Part shown: piece after piece, positions 32,940-42,285 of the stretch
Layout: each line of letters starts with the position of its first letter
Numbering within the stretch: position 1 is the first letter of the stretch
From: Symbiodinium natans
Lineage: Eukaryota; Sar; Dinophyceae; Suessiales; Symbiodiniaceae
Direction: 5' to 3'
Assembly (NCBI GenBank): GCA_905221605.1
Contig: CAJNDS010000566.1
Coordinates: forward strand, 47,928 to 111,927
Length of the DNA stretch: 64,000 nucleotides
Notes under the pieces: generated by a model
Told to the model about the DNA's origin: nothing
What the model saw: the letters and a program-made list of their open reading frames with translations, nothing else
Database searches by the model: none
Made by a program: the position numbers and the translations under genes

Positions 32940-35900
32940 GCCGTAAGCTAGCCTGACAGGGCAGCGCTCACAGCGGGTTCGATGCTGCAATGGACAGGGC
33001 AGCTCAGCGTAGACCTCATGTCACCAGCAGCGGTTGAAATGTTCACGGTGCCGCTGGTTTCATGCAGTTGCCTTTGGCGTGATTAAGGCCAAGCGAGCTA
33101 CGATGTGGAGCACAAGTCACAAGCGATGGAGCTTCTCATGCTTCCTGTGGCAACCTCAGCGCCTGCTGCTTTTAAAGTGCACTGGTCTAAGCGCAAAGCG
33201 CCAGGCCTCCATTCGACGTCCAACCCGAGCAGACCTTCCAAGCCAGGTGGCACAGGATATCACAGGATGCTACAGGTAAAGAGTCGCCAAGTAGTCGCCA
33301 AGTTCAACGTTCCCTGTGCTCTTTTTCCGTACCTTCCGCGCCTTGTTCTTTCGAGGCCAGGCCCAGCTGGCCATGCAGAGGCCGAGACTTCCGAAACACA
33401 GCGAGACACAAGAGTGTCGAATGTGGTCGTGCTGGGAAAATGCAGCTTTTTCCCAGGTGCTTCGAAGTGGCCCGATGGTTGCTGCAGAGGACTCTTCCAA
33501 TGTGCCGTGAGAATCAGTGGGACCTTGAGACGGGCGCTCGCTCTAGGAGTTCTTGCGCAGCTACAGACCTCAAATGCATCTGCAAAGTCCGGATCCCAGG
33601 GCTGGGCTCAACATAGACGCGAGGCCTTGTTTTCGGGCATCTTCATTCGCCATGGCACGAGGTCTGATGTATCCAAGCCTGGAGCCGCAGCTTTTCGGGT
33701 GAAGCTCTGCTCACTGTATTTGACATCCCAGAGGGTGTATGCTTGAACTTCTTACAGTTCTGGCTTTGGAGCATGCAGCCGCCAACCCAAACATGACAAA
33801 GCCGGCAAACATCATCTGCGCCACCGGAGGACTACATGTGGTTGGACGTTCGTGTGCACGCCACGAAACCAACTCGAATTGCCACCTGGAAACCACCAAT
33901 TCCCGGCATATCCCGGGATCGTCCTTGCCTTCGGAGTCCTGTTTTTCTCTACACAGTGTGTCAACGCATGTCACCACTAAGGGGTGCGAACCTGCCAAGT
34001 CACAGGATAGGCGAGCGCGTGGCGACCATGGTTGTTTTGAGGTCGCTCCCTGTTGGACGAAAATTGCACTCTCGTCGCTTGCCAAGGAGCGTGCGTGGCC
34101 ACGCTCCTCGTCCTCGAAACTGTTTTGGACGTTTGGGCTCACGAAATGTGAGGACGGTCATGCTTTTGAACCTCTGGTCTCAGAATGATGAAGGCGCCTG
34201 CGTAGTCGGTATTCTTCTTCCAGCATTTGGCTAGAGATGAGATTGAAAACTGTGTGCTAAATGGGATGTTCGCACACGCGTGCAGAGAAAAGAGATGGCC
34301 TGTGCAATGACCAGAGCACCCATCTCGCAGGTGGCAGGTTTTTTTTAACCCTTCAAGCACATGCGTGTATGGAAACAAGCTGGCCAGTGCAATGATGTCT
34401 GAACCAAAGCAGGGTTGTGAAGTCAAAAGCCTTCCTTGCACTTTGCAGAGTCGGTGTGACGGCCTAGATGGTGCCAAAGTTGACTTCACCGAGCTGGCTC
34501 CTGCCCGAAGCCCAGCTCAGCTTCAGTCGCTCTTCTGGTGAATCGTGTGGGCGCAGCTGAGGTCTTGAGGGCCGTGGCTTTGGCAAACTCCCAGCCGGGA
34601 TGGCAGGACGGACAAAATGGTGCAAGAAGTTGCGGACCTTCTGGGCCCAGGTCAGCTCCCAGGATGCTCCAGGCCATCGAATCTGGCTCCCATGCAACAT
34701 GGCATCGTTCCGGTCCGGTATTTCAGCTTTTGGGTTCTGACGTCCAAGCGCCCGGAGCGGCCCATGCCGTAGGCTGAAGCTGCCACGCATGCGCTAAGGT
34801 ACGCACGGCGCTTCAGGTTTTCCGGGAGTGCCACAGATGCAAGAATCGATTTAGTACTCGCGAGGTATGGCCAAACACATGTGCATGGAGCGGGATGGAA
34901 GGAATTTGATCAACACATGAACTTCCAGCACAGTGTGGCCTTTGTTAAGTTGTCGCGTCGCGGGAGATGATAGGGGGAACAAAGTTTTTAGCCAGCCAGC
35001 CCTAGACTGGCTGAGGTTTTTCCTGTTCGTCCAACAGAGCATGTTGAACAGTCTCCGGAACCTCAATTTCTGGCGGAGAAGGTGGCAGTGCAGACACGTC
35101 ATGACCTTTTCACTGACTCACTGAGTCCCTAGTTGGTAGGCTGCAAATCTGGGCTGGAAAGTGGCTGGAATGGATGGCTTGCAGATTTCAGCACCGTTCA
35201 GTTGCAAGGTGCGATGCACATGGTTGTGACATCCTCAGCACTGTGAGACTTATGGTCACATTCCACAGTCTTGTCTCCATGGCCCAACTGACAAGGTGGC
35301 TTCCTCACGTGGAGCAACGGTGGCATACGGGACTTCGTGTGGGCCCTGGTCTTCTGATGTTCTGACACTTACTATCTCTTGTTGCCTTCCTGCTGCCAAA
35401 GGTGATGTCTGTTTTCATTCAGCTTGGTCTTGTGCCACCAGCCGAGCCACTTGTCTACAACAGCTGCGTCGTTTGTGTGTGGGGCGCGTGCGTGTCACAG
35501 GATGCAGACGTACGCGGCACATACCCTTTTCGACATGAACAGGACATTCGTTGAAGAGTAAGAGCATGCACAATATGGTACTGTCCTGCCCGCGGACTTT
35601 TTTGTGCAGGACCATGTGCCTATCAGCTTGCCTGGACCTTATGTGACGGACCTTCTCCAGCGACCCTCAATCCCCAGCAGCCCGAATCCTTCCTCTCATG
35701 CGCAAGCCAGGTCATGGCAGTTCTGCAATACTCAGCATGTGCTATATTGGGTCCTGCTTGAAGCTGTTTTGGGTTCCAGTCAGCGGTGCTTTCGATGGTG
35801 AGGTGATTGCCTCTGTCTTACGGACACGCTCTTGCGTGTCTGCTACCGAGATCTGTAAATTTCTGCACGTTGACATGAAATCAAGCATATCAAGCCTTTG

Positions 35901-36427
35901 AGTGATGTTTGCATTCTTTGCATTCAGGCAATTTTCCTGTTCAACTCTGAGGGCGAGGCGGCCCGAGAGCATGGCACACGAATGCAAGTAGGCAGGGCTC
36001 AGGCATGGCTTAGGCAGGGCGGAGGCAGGGCTTTGGCAGGGCTTTAGGGATGTTTGGTGTTGTGGGCTGGCTTCCCGATGTGTTTCAGTCGCCAATGTGG
36101 CCGCCAACATGAACAAACCAGCCGGTGAGTTCTGGGCCCCTCCCAATGGGTGGACAGTGTTCCTGAGAAAATGGCATCTCCTGAATTGCATCTCGCCTAT
36201 CGGACTATCGGTGCTTTCCGTGGAATTCCTCGGAATGCAGGTATCTTACGAGGTCTCGTCCATTCGTAAGCGCGAGAAGCATACAGCCCCACATGATTTG
36301 CGACAAGCGGCGTTTTGGTATGTTCCAGATCACGACAAGCAATGCCGCTTCGCTTAGTTTTGGCCACGTTAACATTCGTCCCTTCCAAAGCACGAACAAG
36401 CCTGCCACATCCTATGACTGCGCGCGC
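32940..36427. other. Mostly unassigned; one exon-like stretch
   Basis: At 34599-34740 (+) a frame reads MAGRTKWCKKLRTFWAQVSS and continues DAPGHRIWLPCNMASF before TGA. It looks coding but two other frames overlap it. No other gene was recognised. Confidence 0.35.
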
Positions 36428-36535
36428 ACCCTAAACCTTAAACCCTAAACCCCAAACCCTAAACCCTAAACCCTAAACCCTGAACCCTGAACCCTAAACC
36501 CTAAACCCTAAACCCTACACCCTAAACCCTGAACC
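36428..36535 (+). repeat. Telomere-like block, CCCTAAA orientation
   Basis: About 15 units, immediately upstream of the first coiled-coil exon. Confidence 0.95.
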
Positions 36536-36542
36536 GTATACA

Positions 36543-38572
36543 AAGTGGAGTTGAGCTGCGAGGCCGAGTCGGTCGCCAAGGCTGCAGCTAAAGCTCGTCC
36601 AAGCACGAGCCCTCCACAACGAAGACTGCCTCGTGTGGTCCCGGTTGCAGAGGCGGATTGACTGCTGACATAAGTTGACATTGGCATGGGTGGCAGATTT
36701 TGCCATGGTGTTTGTGAGCTTGACATATCGGGCCTCTCGATAGGAGCTGGCAGAAGCTCAGGCCGAGACCGACAGGCTGAGGCCATCAGAGCTCCCTGCA
36801 ACATTTGCCCAGTGTGCCTCACTTTTCTGGCCCAGGCGGGAGCTTGCCGCTTTGTCGCAGAGGGCGCGCTTTTCTTATTCTCAAGTGCTTCCACTTCTAA
36901 TCAATGCCCCGCAACGCCTATGGAAGGGCCAGGGAAAGAGATTCGCCCACAAAGTATTCTTGGGGTTTTGAAGATGGCTTTCTCACGGGGCGGAAGGCAC
37001 AGGGGGCCGGACTTCCTCCGGACATGGTATGGACTTCCAGGAGGCGGCTAGGAGGCTGCTAGGAGGCTGCTAGGTGGAAGAGGTGAATGAGCCCTTGTGC
37101 ATGCCATGATGCCACACAGTGCCATCGTGTGTGCATTCAGAATACGCAGAAATAGCAGAAACAGCTTGCGGAAAGTTGCGCTAATCCGTGCTAAGCCACG
37201 GACTCAAGTGACTTCAAAGATGAGGAAGAGCTGCGAGCTGCAGAAGCACAAGCGGATGCCATAGACACTGTGGATGGCATCGAGAGCGAAGTGCCGGGGC
37301 CGAAGACGAAAGGCTCTCAGGAACGATAGCAATGCACAAGCAACTTGGAATGGCCAGGCTGGCCCACGAACCCACGGTCTCTGCAGGCTGACGAAGAACT
37401 CTGCGCTCATGACAACGCACAGTCCATAGAAAGCCTCTTGCAGGTACAGGAGGACATGCTGCAAGCGAAACAGCTGTAGCTTGCTTAGTTTGGGGCTCCA
37501 AATTCTTGACAGTGCGATTGTGTTTGTCATGAGAGCTACCTGGAAAAAGTGTTTTCGCTGAGGCATTGGTGTGGACGGCAAGGGCACATGCTGAGAACAG
37601 CCGATTGGAGAAGGAGTTGAAGAGCCTGCGATCGCTGGCGTCCAGGCCACTTTTGCACATCCAAGGCTTTTTGTGGCCGGTACCGGAAAGAATCCAAGTG
37701 CCAGGCAACGTGGTGAGGTGCAGTGGCTGCACGATCTGCGAAAGCAGCTGAAGACAACATGCCGCCAAGAGGCTCCCAACCTCCATTTCACACGATAGAA
37801 AATGGTGTCCTATAAGTGTTTTGTCCTATCGTGCTTCATCGTGAGCAGTGTTTTTGATGTATTCCTCGCAAATGAAGGAGCTGGAGCGTGAACACCAACA
37901 ACTCGTGGAATTACAAGAGGACTCCAAAATTGACTCTACAAAGTCAGAAAGATGTTTGGAGTGCTGATAGCATGTTTCGGGAGGATGCTGCCGAGGCAGA
38001 GCAGGAGCGAGAGCTGGAGCGGCGGCGAGAACAACGACTTGAAGCCTTGGTACAGGCAGCAACTCGAAGCAGTTTCGAAAAAAACAGTATCTGTCCACGT
38101 GATGAACATTCGCCAAAGCCAAAGCGCGAAAAACCTCCAAACCGTGATCATGAATGCCACACTCTACACGACTCGAAGTCCAATGAACCAGTTGGGGGCA
38201 GATGCTGAAGCACGTCCGTGCCGGTGTGCAGGAGCGCCAAGAGCGCCGCAAGCGCATCGAGCAGCGCGAACGGGAGCTTCAAGAGCAAGAGCTTGCTCAC
38301 GCACCTTGCCACGAGAAAGTTGCATTCACTTCGATGGAGTCAGCTCCTGAGACACTGGCAGGAACATGTGCAGATAGACCCAGGATTTGGAGCAGCAGCG
38401 GCTCCTGCGCAAAGAGCAGGTGCGCACGGAGTCCGAGGGCGCTGTGCTTACTCTTGCAACACGCATTGCAAGGACCTGCAGCTGCGAGAGAAGGAGCTTC
38501 AAAAGGAAAGGGAGAGGAGGCTGCAGCAGGCAGAGGTGCCTCCCGCTGACCCCATTCGTGGCCTTCTGGAAA
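36543..38572 (+). CDS. Multi-exon coiled-coil protein gene (continues past the retrotransposon?)
   Basis: A series of short plus-strand exons encodes charged heptad-rich segments: 36543-36661 (VELSCEAESVAKAAAKARPS), 36744-36782 (ELAEAQAETDRLR), 36836-36940 (RRELAALSQRARFSYSQ), 37201-37300 (DFKDEEELRAAEAQADAID), 37587-37650 (AENSRLEKELKSLRSLAS), 37857-37940 (MKELEREHQQLVELQEDS), 37971-38075 (EAEQERELERRREQRLEALV), 38232-38297 (ERQERRKRIEQRERELQEQE), 38384-38437 (DLEQQRLLRKEQVRTESEG) and 38473-38572 (LREKELQKERERRLQQAEV). Several start directly after CAG or AAG. Such Glu/Arg/Gln-rich helices form coiled coils, typical of structural or scaffold proteins; no catalytic domain is visible. A downstream exon candidate lies beyond the inserted retrotransposon (49619-49710). 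Boundaries are approximate. Confidence 0.6.
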
Positions 38573-38807
38573 CCCTAAACCCCAAACAGCCTAAACCCCA
38601 AACCCGAAACCCCAAACCCCAAACCCTAAAACCCTAAAACCCTAAAACCCTAAAACCCTAAAACCCTAAAACCCTAAAACCCTAAAACCCTAAAACCCTA
38701 AAACCCTAAAACCCTAAAACCCTAAAACCCTAAAACCCTAAAACCCTAAAACCCTAAACCCTGAACCATAAACCCTAAACCCTAAACCCTAAACCCTAAG
38801 CCCTAAA
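38573..38807 (+). repeat. Telomere-like array including an 8-nt CCCTAAAA run
   Basis: Degenerate CCCAAAC units, then about 16 perfect CCCTAAAA octamers (roughly 38625-38757), then CCCTAAA heptamers up to the retrotransposon. The retrotransposon begins at 38808, directly after CTAAA. Confidence 0.96.
38803..38807. other. Target site duplication, left copy (CTAAA)
   Basis: The five bases before the left LTR are CTAAA, matching the five bases after the right LTR (49602-49606). Removing the element and one copy restores a continuous CCCTAAA array. Confidence 0.85.
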
Positions 38808-39136
38808 AGTCAAGATTTAACAGCTCTACTTGGCAGGTGCAGCACATCTTGTGCGACCTCAGCCTCGAGGTTCAGAGAACTTGCAGTGACATTTGAACTA
38901 ATTAGGCCCATTGGGTTGTTTCCAACGAGTGGATCACACAGAGTCCCTCTTGACAGACTGTTCATACTTGAGCCCTTTGTACGAATTCATTGAAGGCACA
39001 TAGCAGTGACGTATCATACTCCACCTTTCGGCAATGGCGCTGAGAAAAGGGTCCGATGCATTCAATCGACCAATTCAATTGGGGAGAAGTTCAGAGCATC
39101 AAGTTGGAGCAGCAGGCAGGACTCTGCATTCCAACT
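38808..39136 (+). repeat. 5' LTR (329 bp)
   Basis: Matches 49273-49601 except one base (T here, G in the right LTR, within AACTAAKTAGG near 38902). The termini are AGT...ACT rather than the usual TG...CA. The gag frame opens at 39034, inside the LTR, as in Ty1. No clear TATA box was seen. Confidence 0.95.
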
Positions 39137-42100
39137 TGGTAGCGGAGCTGGCTGGTCAGAACCAGGCCAGTTCCGGATACCTTTGGCGTGGAATCCTCGG
39201 ATTTGTGCTATTCTTGGTGGCTTTCCTGTCACTCGTGGATACATATCTGGACTTCGAGTGGGAAGGTGACCAAGTACACAAATTCTTGGATTCTGCGGAC
39301 GAGCCCAATATCAGCCTGCAGAATACGTCGAGTTTGGCCTCTTGGCATGACAGAATTCGAGATGAAGTTGTGCGGGAGGTGATCGCGGAACTACGACAGG
39401 TTCTGAATGACGACAATTACAGCATGGACGGAAACGCACTGGAGCTTTTGCAACGCCTGACTCTTCCTGAGGTGTCGATGGCCGGACCAAGTACAGCAGT
39501 GGTTTGGGCCAGTGACAAGTCAGAAGCAGATCAGGCGAACAGCCAAGCGATGATATCGGCTCCATTGCGTAACTGGACAACGTGGCGCACACGTCGTCAA
39601 AGACGGAATCTCACGTGGAACGACTACGACGCACTGATCAGACCAATTGGAGCGTTCAGACGACTACAGGACAAGAACCTGCACAAGCGACGCTGGAAGT
39701 GGCAAGGCGCGAAAACCGGACGTGGTCGAGTTTTGAGCCATCGCACATGGCTTATTCTTGAAACGTTGGCTAGTGCAGCGTTCGCCGCCTCTTGGTTGTG
39801 CGGGATGATCCCTGGCGGATTTCGTGATGGAGGGCCTCGTCAACATGCCCATGTGGGTGACGCAGGGCCACCGTTCATTGGAACGGCTACCCTGAAGGTA
39901 CCGCCGGCGTGGTCAGTGGAGAGATCGTCCCACTACAGCCTCAGGTCCTGGATCTCCGACTTGGTTCTTTGGTCCTCAGCTACAGACATGGACGTGCAGA
40001 GATGGGGGCCAGTGGCAGCATTGCAAGTGACGGGTTCAGCCAGAGAACTCGTGAGAGAGCTAACCCCTGAAGTCTTATCCCACGGAATCGTAGACCCTCA
40101 AACTGGCCAACACATAAGTGGTTTAATGGTTTTAGTCCAGACCCTAGCCCAAAGATATGCCCCCCTAGAGCAAGAAGTGAGCACCAAATCTGTGGCAGAG
40201 TTCATGGCTTTTGCCAAGCTTCCCAATGAATCCGTAGACTCCATGCTTGTTCGCTTTGACGTGCTTCGGAATCGTGCCGCGCAAAGAGGGGGCTTGGCTT
40301 TGAACTCATCTGGTCTTGCATGGGTTTTGTTGCGTGCTTTGCAGCTCCCTCCAGAGCTCATGGACCGTTTGCTGGCACCAATCGGAGGCCAGCTTCCACA
40401 GAACGAAGGTCAACTTACTGAGTTAATGGGTCGGATACGCAGACAAGGCCATTTGTTTGAGCATGGTTTTAAGGGTGCCGGTCGTCAAGGGGCTACAGGG
40501 GATCCGGGAGCGTATTTTTTCCCAGTGTTTGAGCAAGGAGCAGGGGAAGGGTGTGCAAGTAGAAGTGCATATGGCTCTGCATATCCAAGCTACACTGCTT
40601 CGCCGGCATGGACTAATGCCCATCAAACTCCCCTAGCACCAACAGGCGCAGCTCCCGTTTCCTCACACGCTGGAGCAGATGCAGCTTCTGCGTCCCAAGA
40701 GTGGGGAGCGCAGTGTCATTCGTGTGGCACTTTCTTTGAGGATGAGGACATTAGCTCTTGCACCTCCAGTGAGGATGAAGGAATGGCAGAATCATACTCT
40801 GCGTTCAACGCGACTGATCCTCACATGGATGACGATGCCGTAGCATGCGAGCTGTATCATCAGTACCGTGTTGCCCGAAGAAAATGGCGAAGGTTTAGTG
40901 GCAAGCCTCCCCGAAGATATCGAAAGTTCAGTCACAAGCCCAAAGATTTTAGTCGCCTTAATAAGTCCCCATATGCCCGAACATATGCAGCATTCCTTCC
41001 GGCTTCCAGCTTTGCTGGCGGGAAGGGACAGTCCGGGTCTGGCAAGGGCAAAGGAAAAGGACGCGGCAATCCTAAAGGAAAGGACGGGAAGGTGCTGCGT
41101 TGCAATCGCTGCAACTCCGACCAGCATCTGTGGCGACAGTGTCCTTTGGTTACGCAAGGTGGCTCGGCTCATCATGTGTCGGCTCAGCCTGCGCTGACCT
41201 TGCACACCAGCTACGCAGGTTCCGGCCAATTTGCTGGCGCGCGTGAGGACTGGGGTGAAGAACGATCTTTACCTGGGGTCACATTTTCTTCACACTACAT
41301 GTCGGCTGTGTCGCGTGCAAGCGGTAGTCGGACCGGAGTTGATGTAGAGCTGGAACGATTGTCGCAAGTGTCAAGCGTGAATAAACCTCACAAGCGTAGG
41401 GCCAGTGCGCTAAACAACGAGTCGAGCGAGCCTCCTAGTTGGGAGCCAGGGCAGCCTTCTCGCCCATCTTCAGTTCAGATCCGACCCGAGGACAGTGCAA
41501 GCCAGGTGTCTCTTGCTCCGAGTGTTCAGCGTCTGGTGCATGGTGCCCCTGAGCCTAAGCATCCCCCTCCAACACACAGGCCAAACGCAGGCCGAGATGA
41601 ACAAGAGCGAGGGAAAGTGACTGTGCAGTTGCAGTCGCTGCTGTTTCCTTGGTGGGAGACTGATGATGTGACAGGCGACAGAGCAACGAGCAGCACCTCG
41701 CACGTGTATCATGAGCACACCCGTGTCAAGGGCAAGGTAGGACTTCTTGTGGATCCTGGAGCGCACGACAATCTGTGCGGAGCCGCCAGTATGGAACTGA
41801 TGGCTGAGCAGCTGGGCTGTGAGACTCACTCCAGGCAGCTCGCGAAGCCGTTGAATGTGCAAGGAGTTGGAAAGGGTTCGCAGCAAGCCACCACCAGCCA
41901 TGCCATTCGATTCCGGCTTCACACTGAAGAGTCAGGAGACATTCCGGGGTCTTTCAACACTCCCATTGTACCAGACAGCAACTTGCCGCCTTTGTTGGGG
42001 TTGAGATCATTAAGAAAGTCCAAGGCCATTCTTGACACTGACGGACGGAAACTCATCATCCCCGGTCCAGGTGGGATCCAAATGTCCATGAGTCCAGGCA

Positions 42101-42285
42101 CAGTTGTGCTTCCCTTAGCTCTGAGTGAGAGTGGACATCTTATCTTGCCTGTGCATTCCGAACAGGGTTCTGCCATAGATCCTGTCAAGTCGCTTGATTT
42201 CGCATCGTCACGTGCTTGCGTAGCACCTGAACCAGATTCTCAGGGCAATGCAGCTGCCTGTGCCAGCGTGCCTCTTCAACGTTGA
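39034..42285 (+). CDS. gag: Gag-protease polyprotein of the retrotransposon
   Basis: 1083 codons, ATG at 39034 inside the 5' LTR, stop TGA 42283-42285. Residues 50-72 (GILGFVLFLVAFLSLV core) are a strong membrane-segment candidate, with a weaker one at 238-256. The region of about 300-480 resembles copia capsid (helical; WISDLVLW, AEFMAFAKLP). A zinc knuckle CNRCNSDQHLWRQC lies at Cys690, Cys693, His698 and Cys703, preceded by a Gly/Lys-rich stretch (GKGKGKGRGNPKGKDGK). The aspartic protease active site is LLVDPGAHDNLCG with Asp907: the usual D(T/S)G is DPG. Gag packages the RNA and the protease matures the particles. The start inside the LTR parallels Ty1; a later start would drop the membrane segment. 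It ends overlapping pol in the -1 frame. Confidence 0.92.
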   Translation: MALRKGSDAFNRPIQLGRSSEHQVGAAGRTLHSNLVAELAGQNQASSGYLWRGILGFVLFLVAFLSLVDTYLDFEWEGDQVHKFLDSADEPNISLQNTSSLASWHDRIRDEVVREVIAELRQVLNDDNYSMDGNALELLQRLTLPEVSMAGPSTAVVWASDKSEADQANSQAMISAPLRNWTTWRTRRQRRNLTWNDYDALIRPIGAFRRLQDKNLHKRRWKWQGAKTGRGRVLSHRTWLILETLASAAFAASWLCGMIPGGFRDGGPRQHAHVGDAGPPFIGTATLKVPPAWSVERSSHYSLRSWISDLVLWSSATDMDVQRWGPVAALQVTGSARELVRELTPEVLSHGIVDPQTGQHISGLMVLVQTLAQRYAPLEQEVSTKSVAEFMAFAKLPNESVDSMLVRFDVLRNRAAQRGGLALNSSGLAWVLLRALQLPPELMDRLLAPIGGQLPQNEGQLTELMGRIRRQGHLFEHGFKGAGRQGATGDPGAYFFPVFEQGAGEGCASRSAYGSAYPSYTASPAWTNAHQTPLAPTGAAPVSSHAGADAASASQEWGAQCHSCGTFFEDEDISSCTSSEDEGMAESYSAFNATDPHMDDDAVACELYHQYRVARRKWRRFSGKPPRRYRKFSHKPKDFSRLNKSPYARTYAAFLPASSFAGGKGQSGSGKGKGKGRGNPKGKDGKVLRCNRCNSDQHLWRQCPLVTQGGSAHHVSAQPALTLHTSYAGSGQFAGAREDWGEERSLPGVTFSSHYMSAVSRASGSRTGVDVELERLSQVSSVNKPHKRRASALNNESSEPPSWEPGQPSRPSSVQIRPEDSASQVSLAPSVQRLVHGAPEPKHPPPTHRPNAGRDEQERGKVTVQLQSLLFPWWETDDVTGDRATSSTSHVYHEHTRVKGKVGLLVDPGAHDNLCGAASMELMAEQLGCETHSRQLAKPLNVQGVGKGSQQATTSHAIRFRLHTEESGDIPGSFNTPIVPDSNLPPLLGLRSLRKSKAILDTDGRKLIIPGPGGIQMSMSPGTVVLPLALSESGHLILPVHSEQGSAIDPVKSLDFASSRACVAPEPDSQGNAAACASVPLQR
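39137..39151 (+). promoter_or_regulatory. Primer-binding site, initiator-Met-tRNA-like
   Basis: TGGTAGCGGAGCTGG abuts the left LTR with no gap. The first 12 bases resemble the copia PBS complementary to the 3' end of initiator methionine tRNA (typically TGGTAKCAGAGC), differing at one or two positions. It begins with the expected TGG, the complement of the tRNA CCA end. The gag frame reads straight through it. Confidence 0.7.
42231..42285 (+). other. gag/pol overlap, -1 frame
   Basis: The pol frame is open from 42231 (after TGA 42228-42230), while gag stops at 42285, giving a 55-nt overlap. The pol frame has no ATG here; the first pol ATG is 42342. A -1 ribosomal frameshift, reinitiation, or an assembly error could join them. 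No canonical X_XXY_YYZ slippery heptamer is evident. Confidence 0.7.

Noticed and set aside
32572-32990. Poly-His, poly-Ser and poly-Asp frames over the ATC repeats
   Set aside because: Several frames on both strands are open at once through a trinucleotide repeat; no flanking exon evidence.
32970-32995. GGTTCGATGC, resembling a tRNA B box
   Set aside because: No matching A box, acceptor stem or anticodon arm can be drawn around it.
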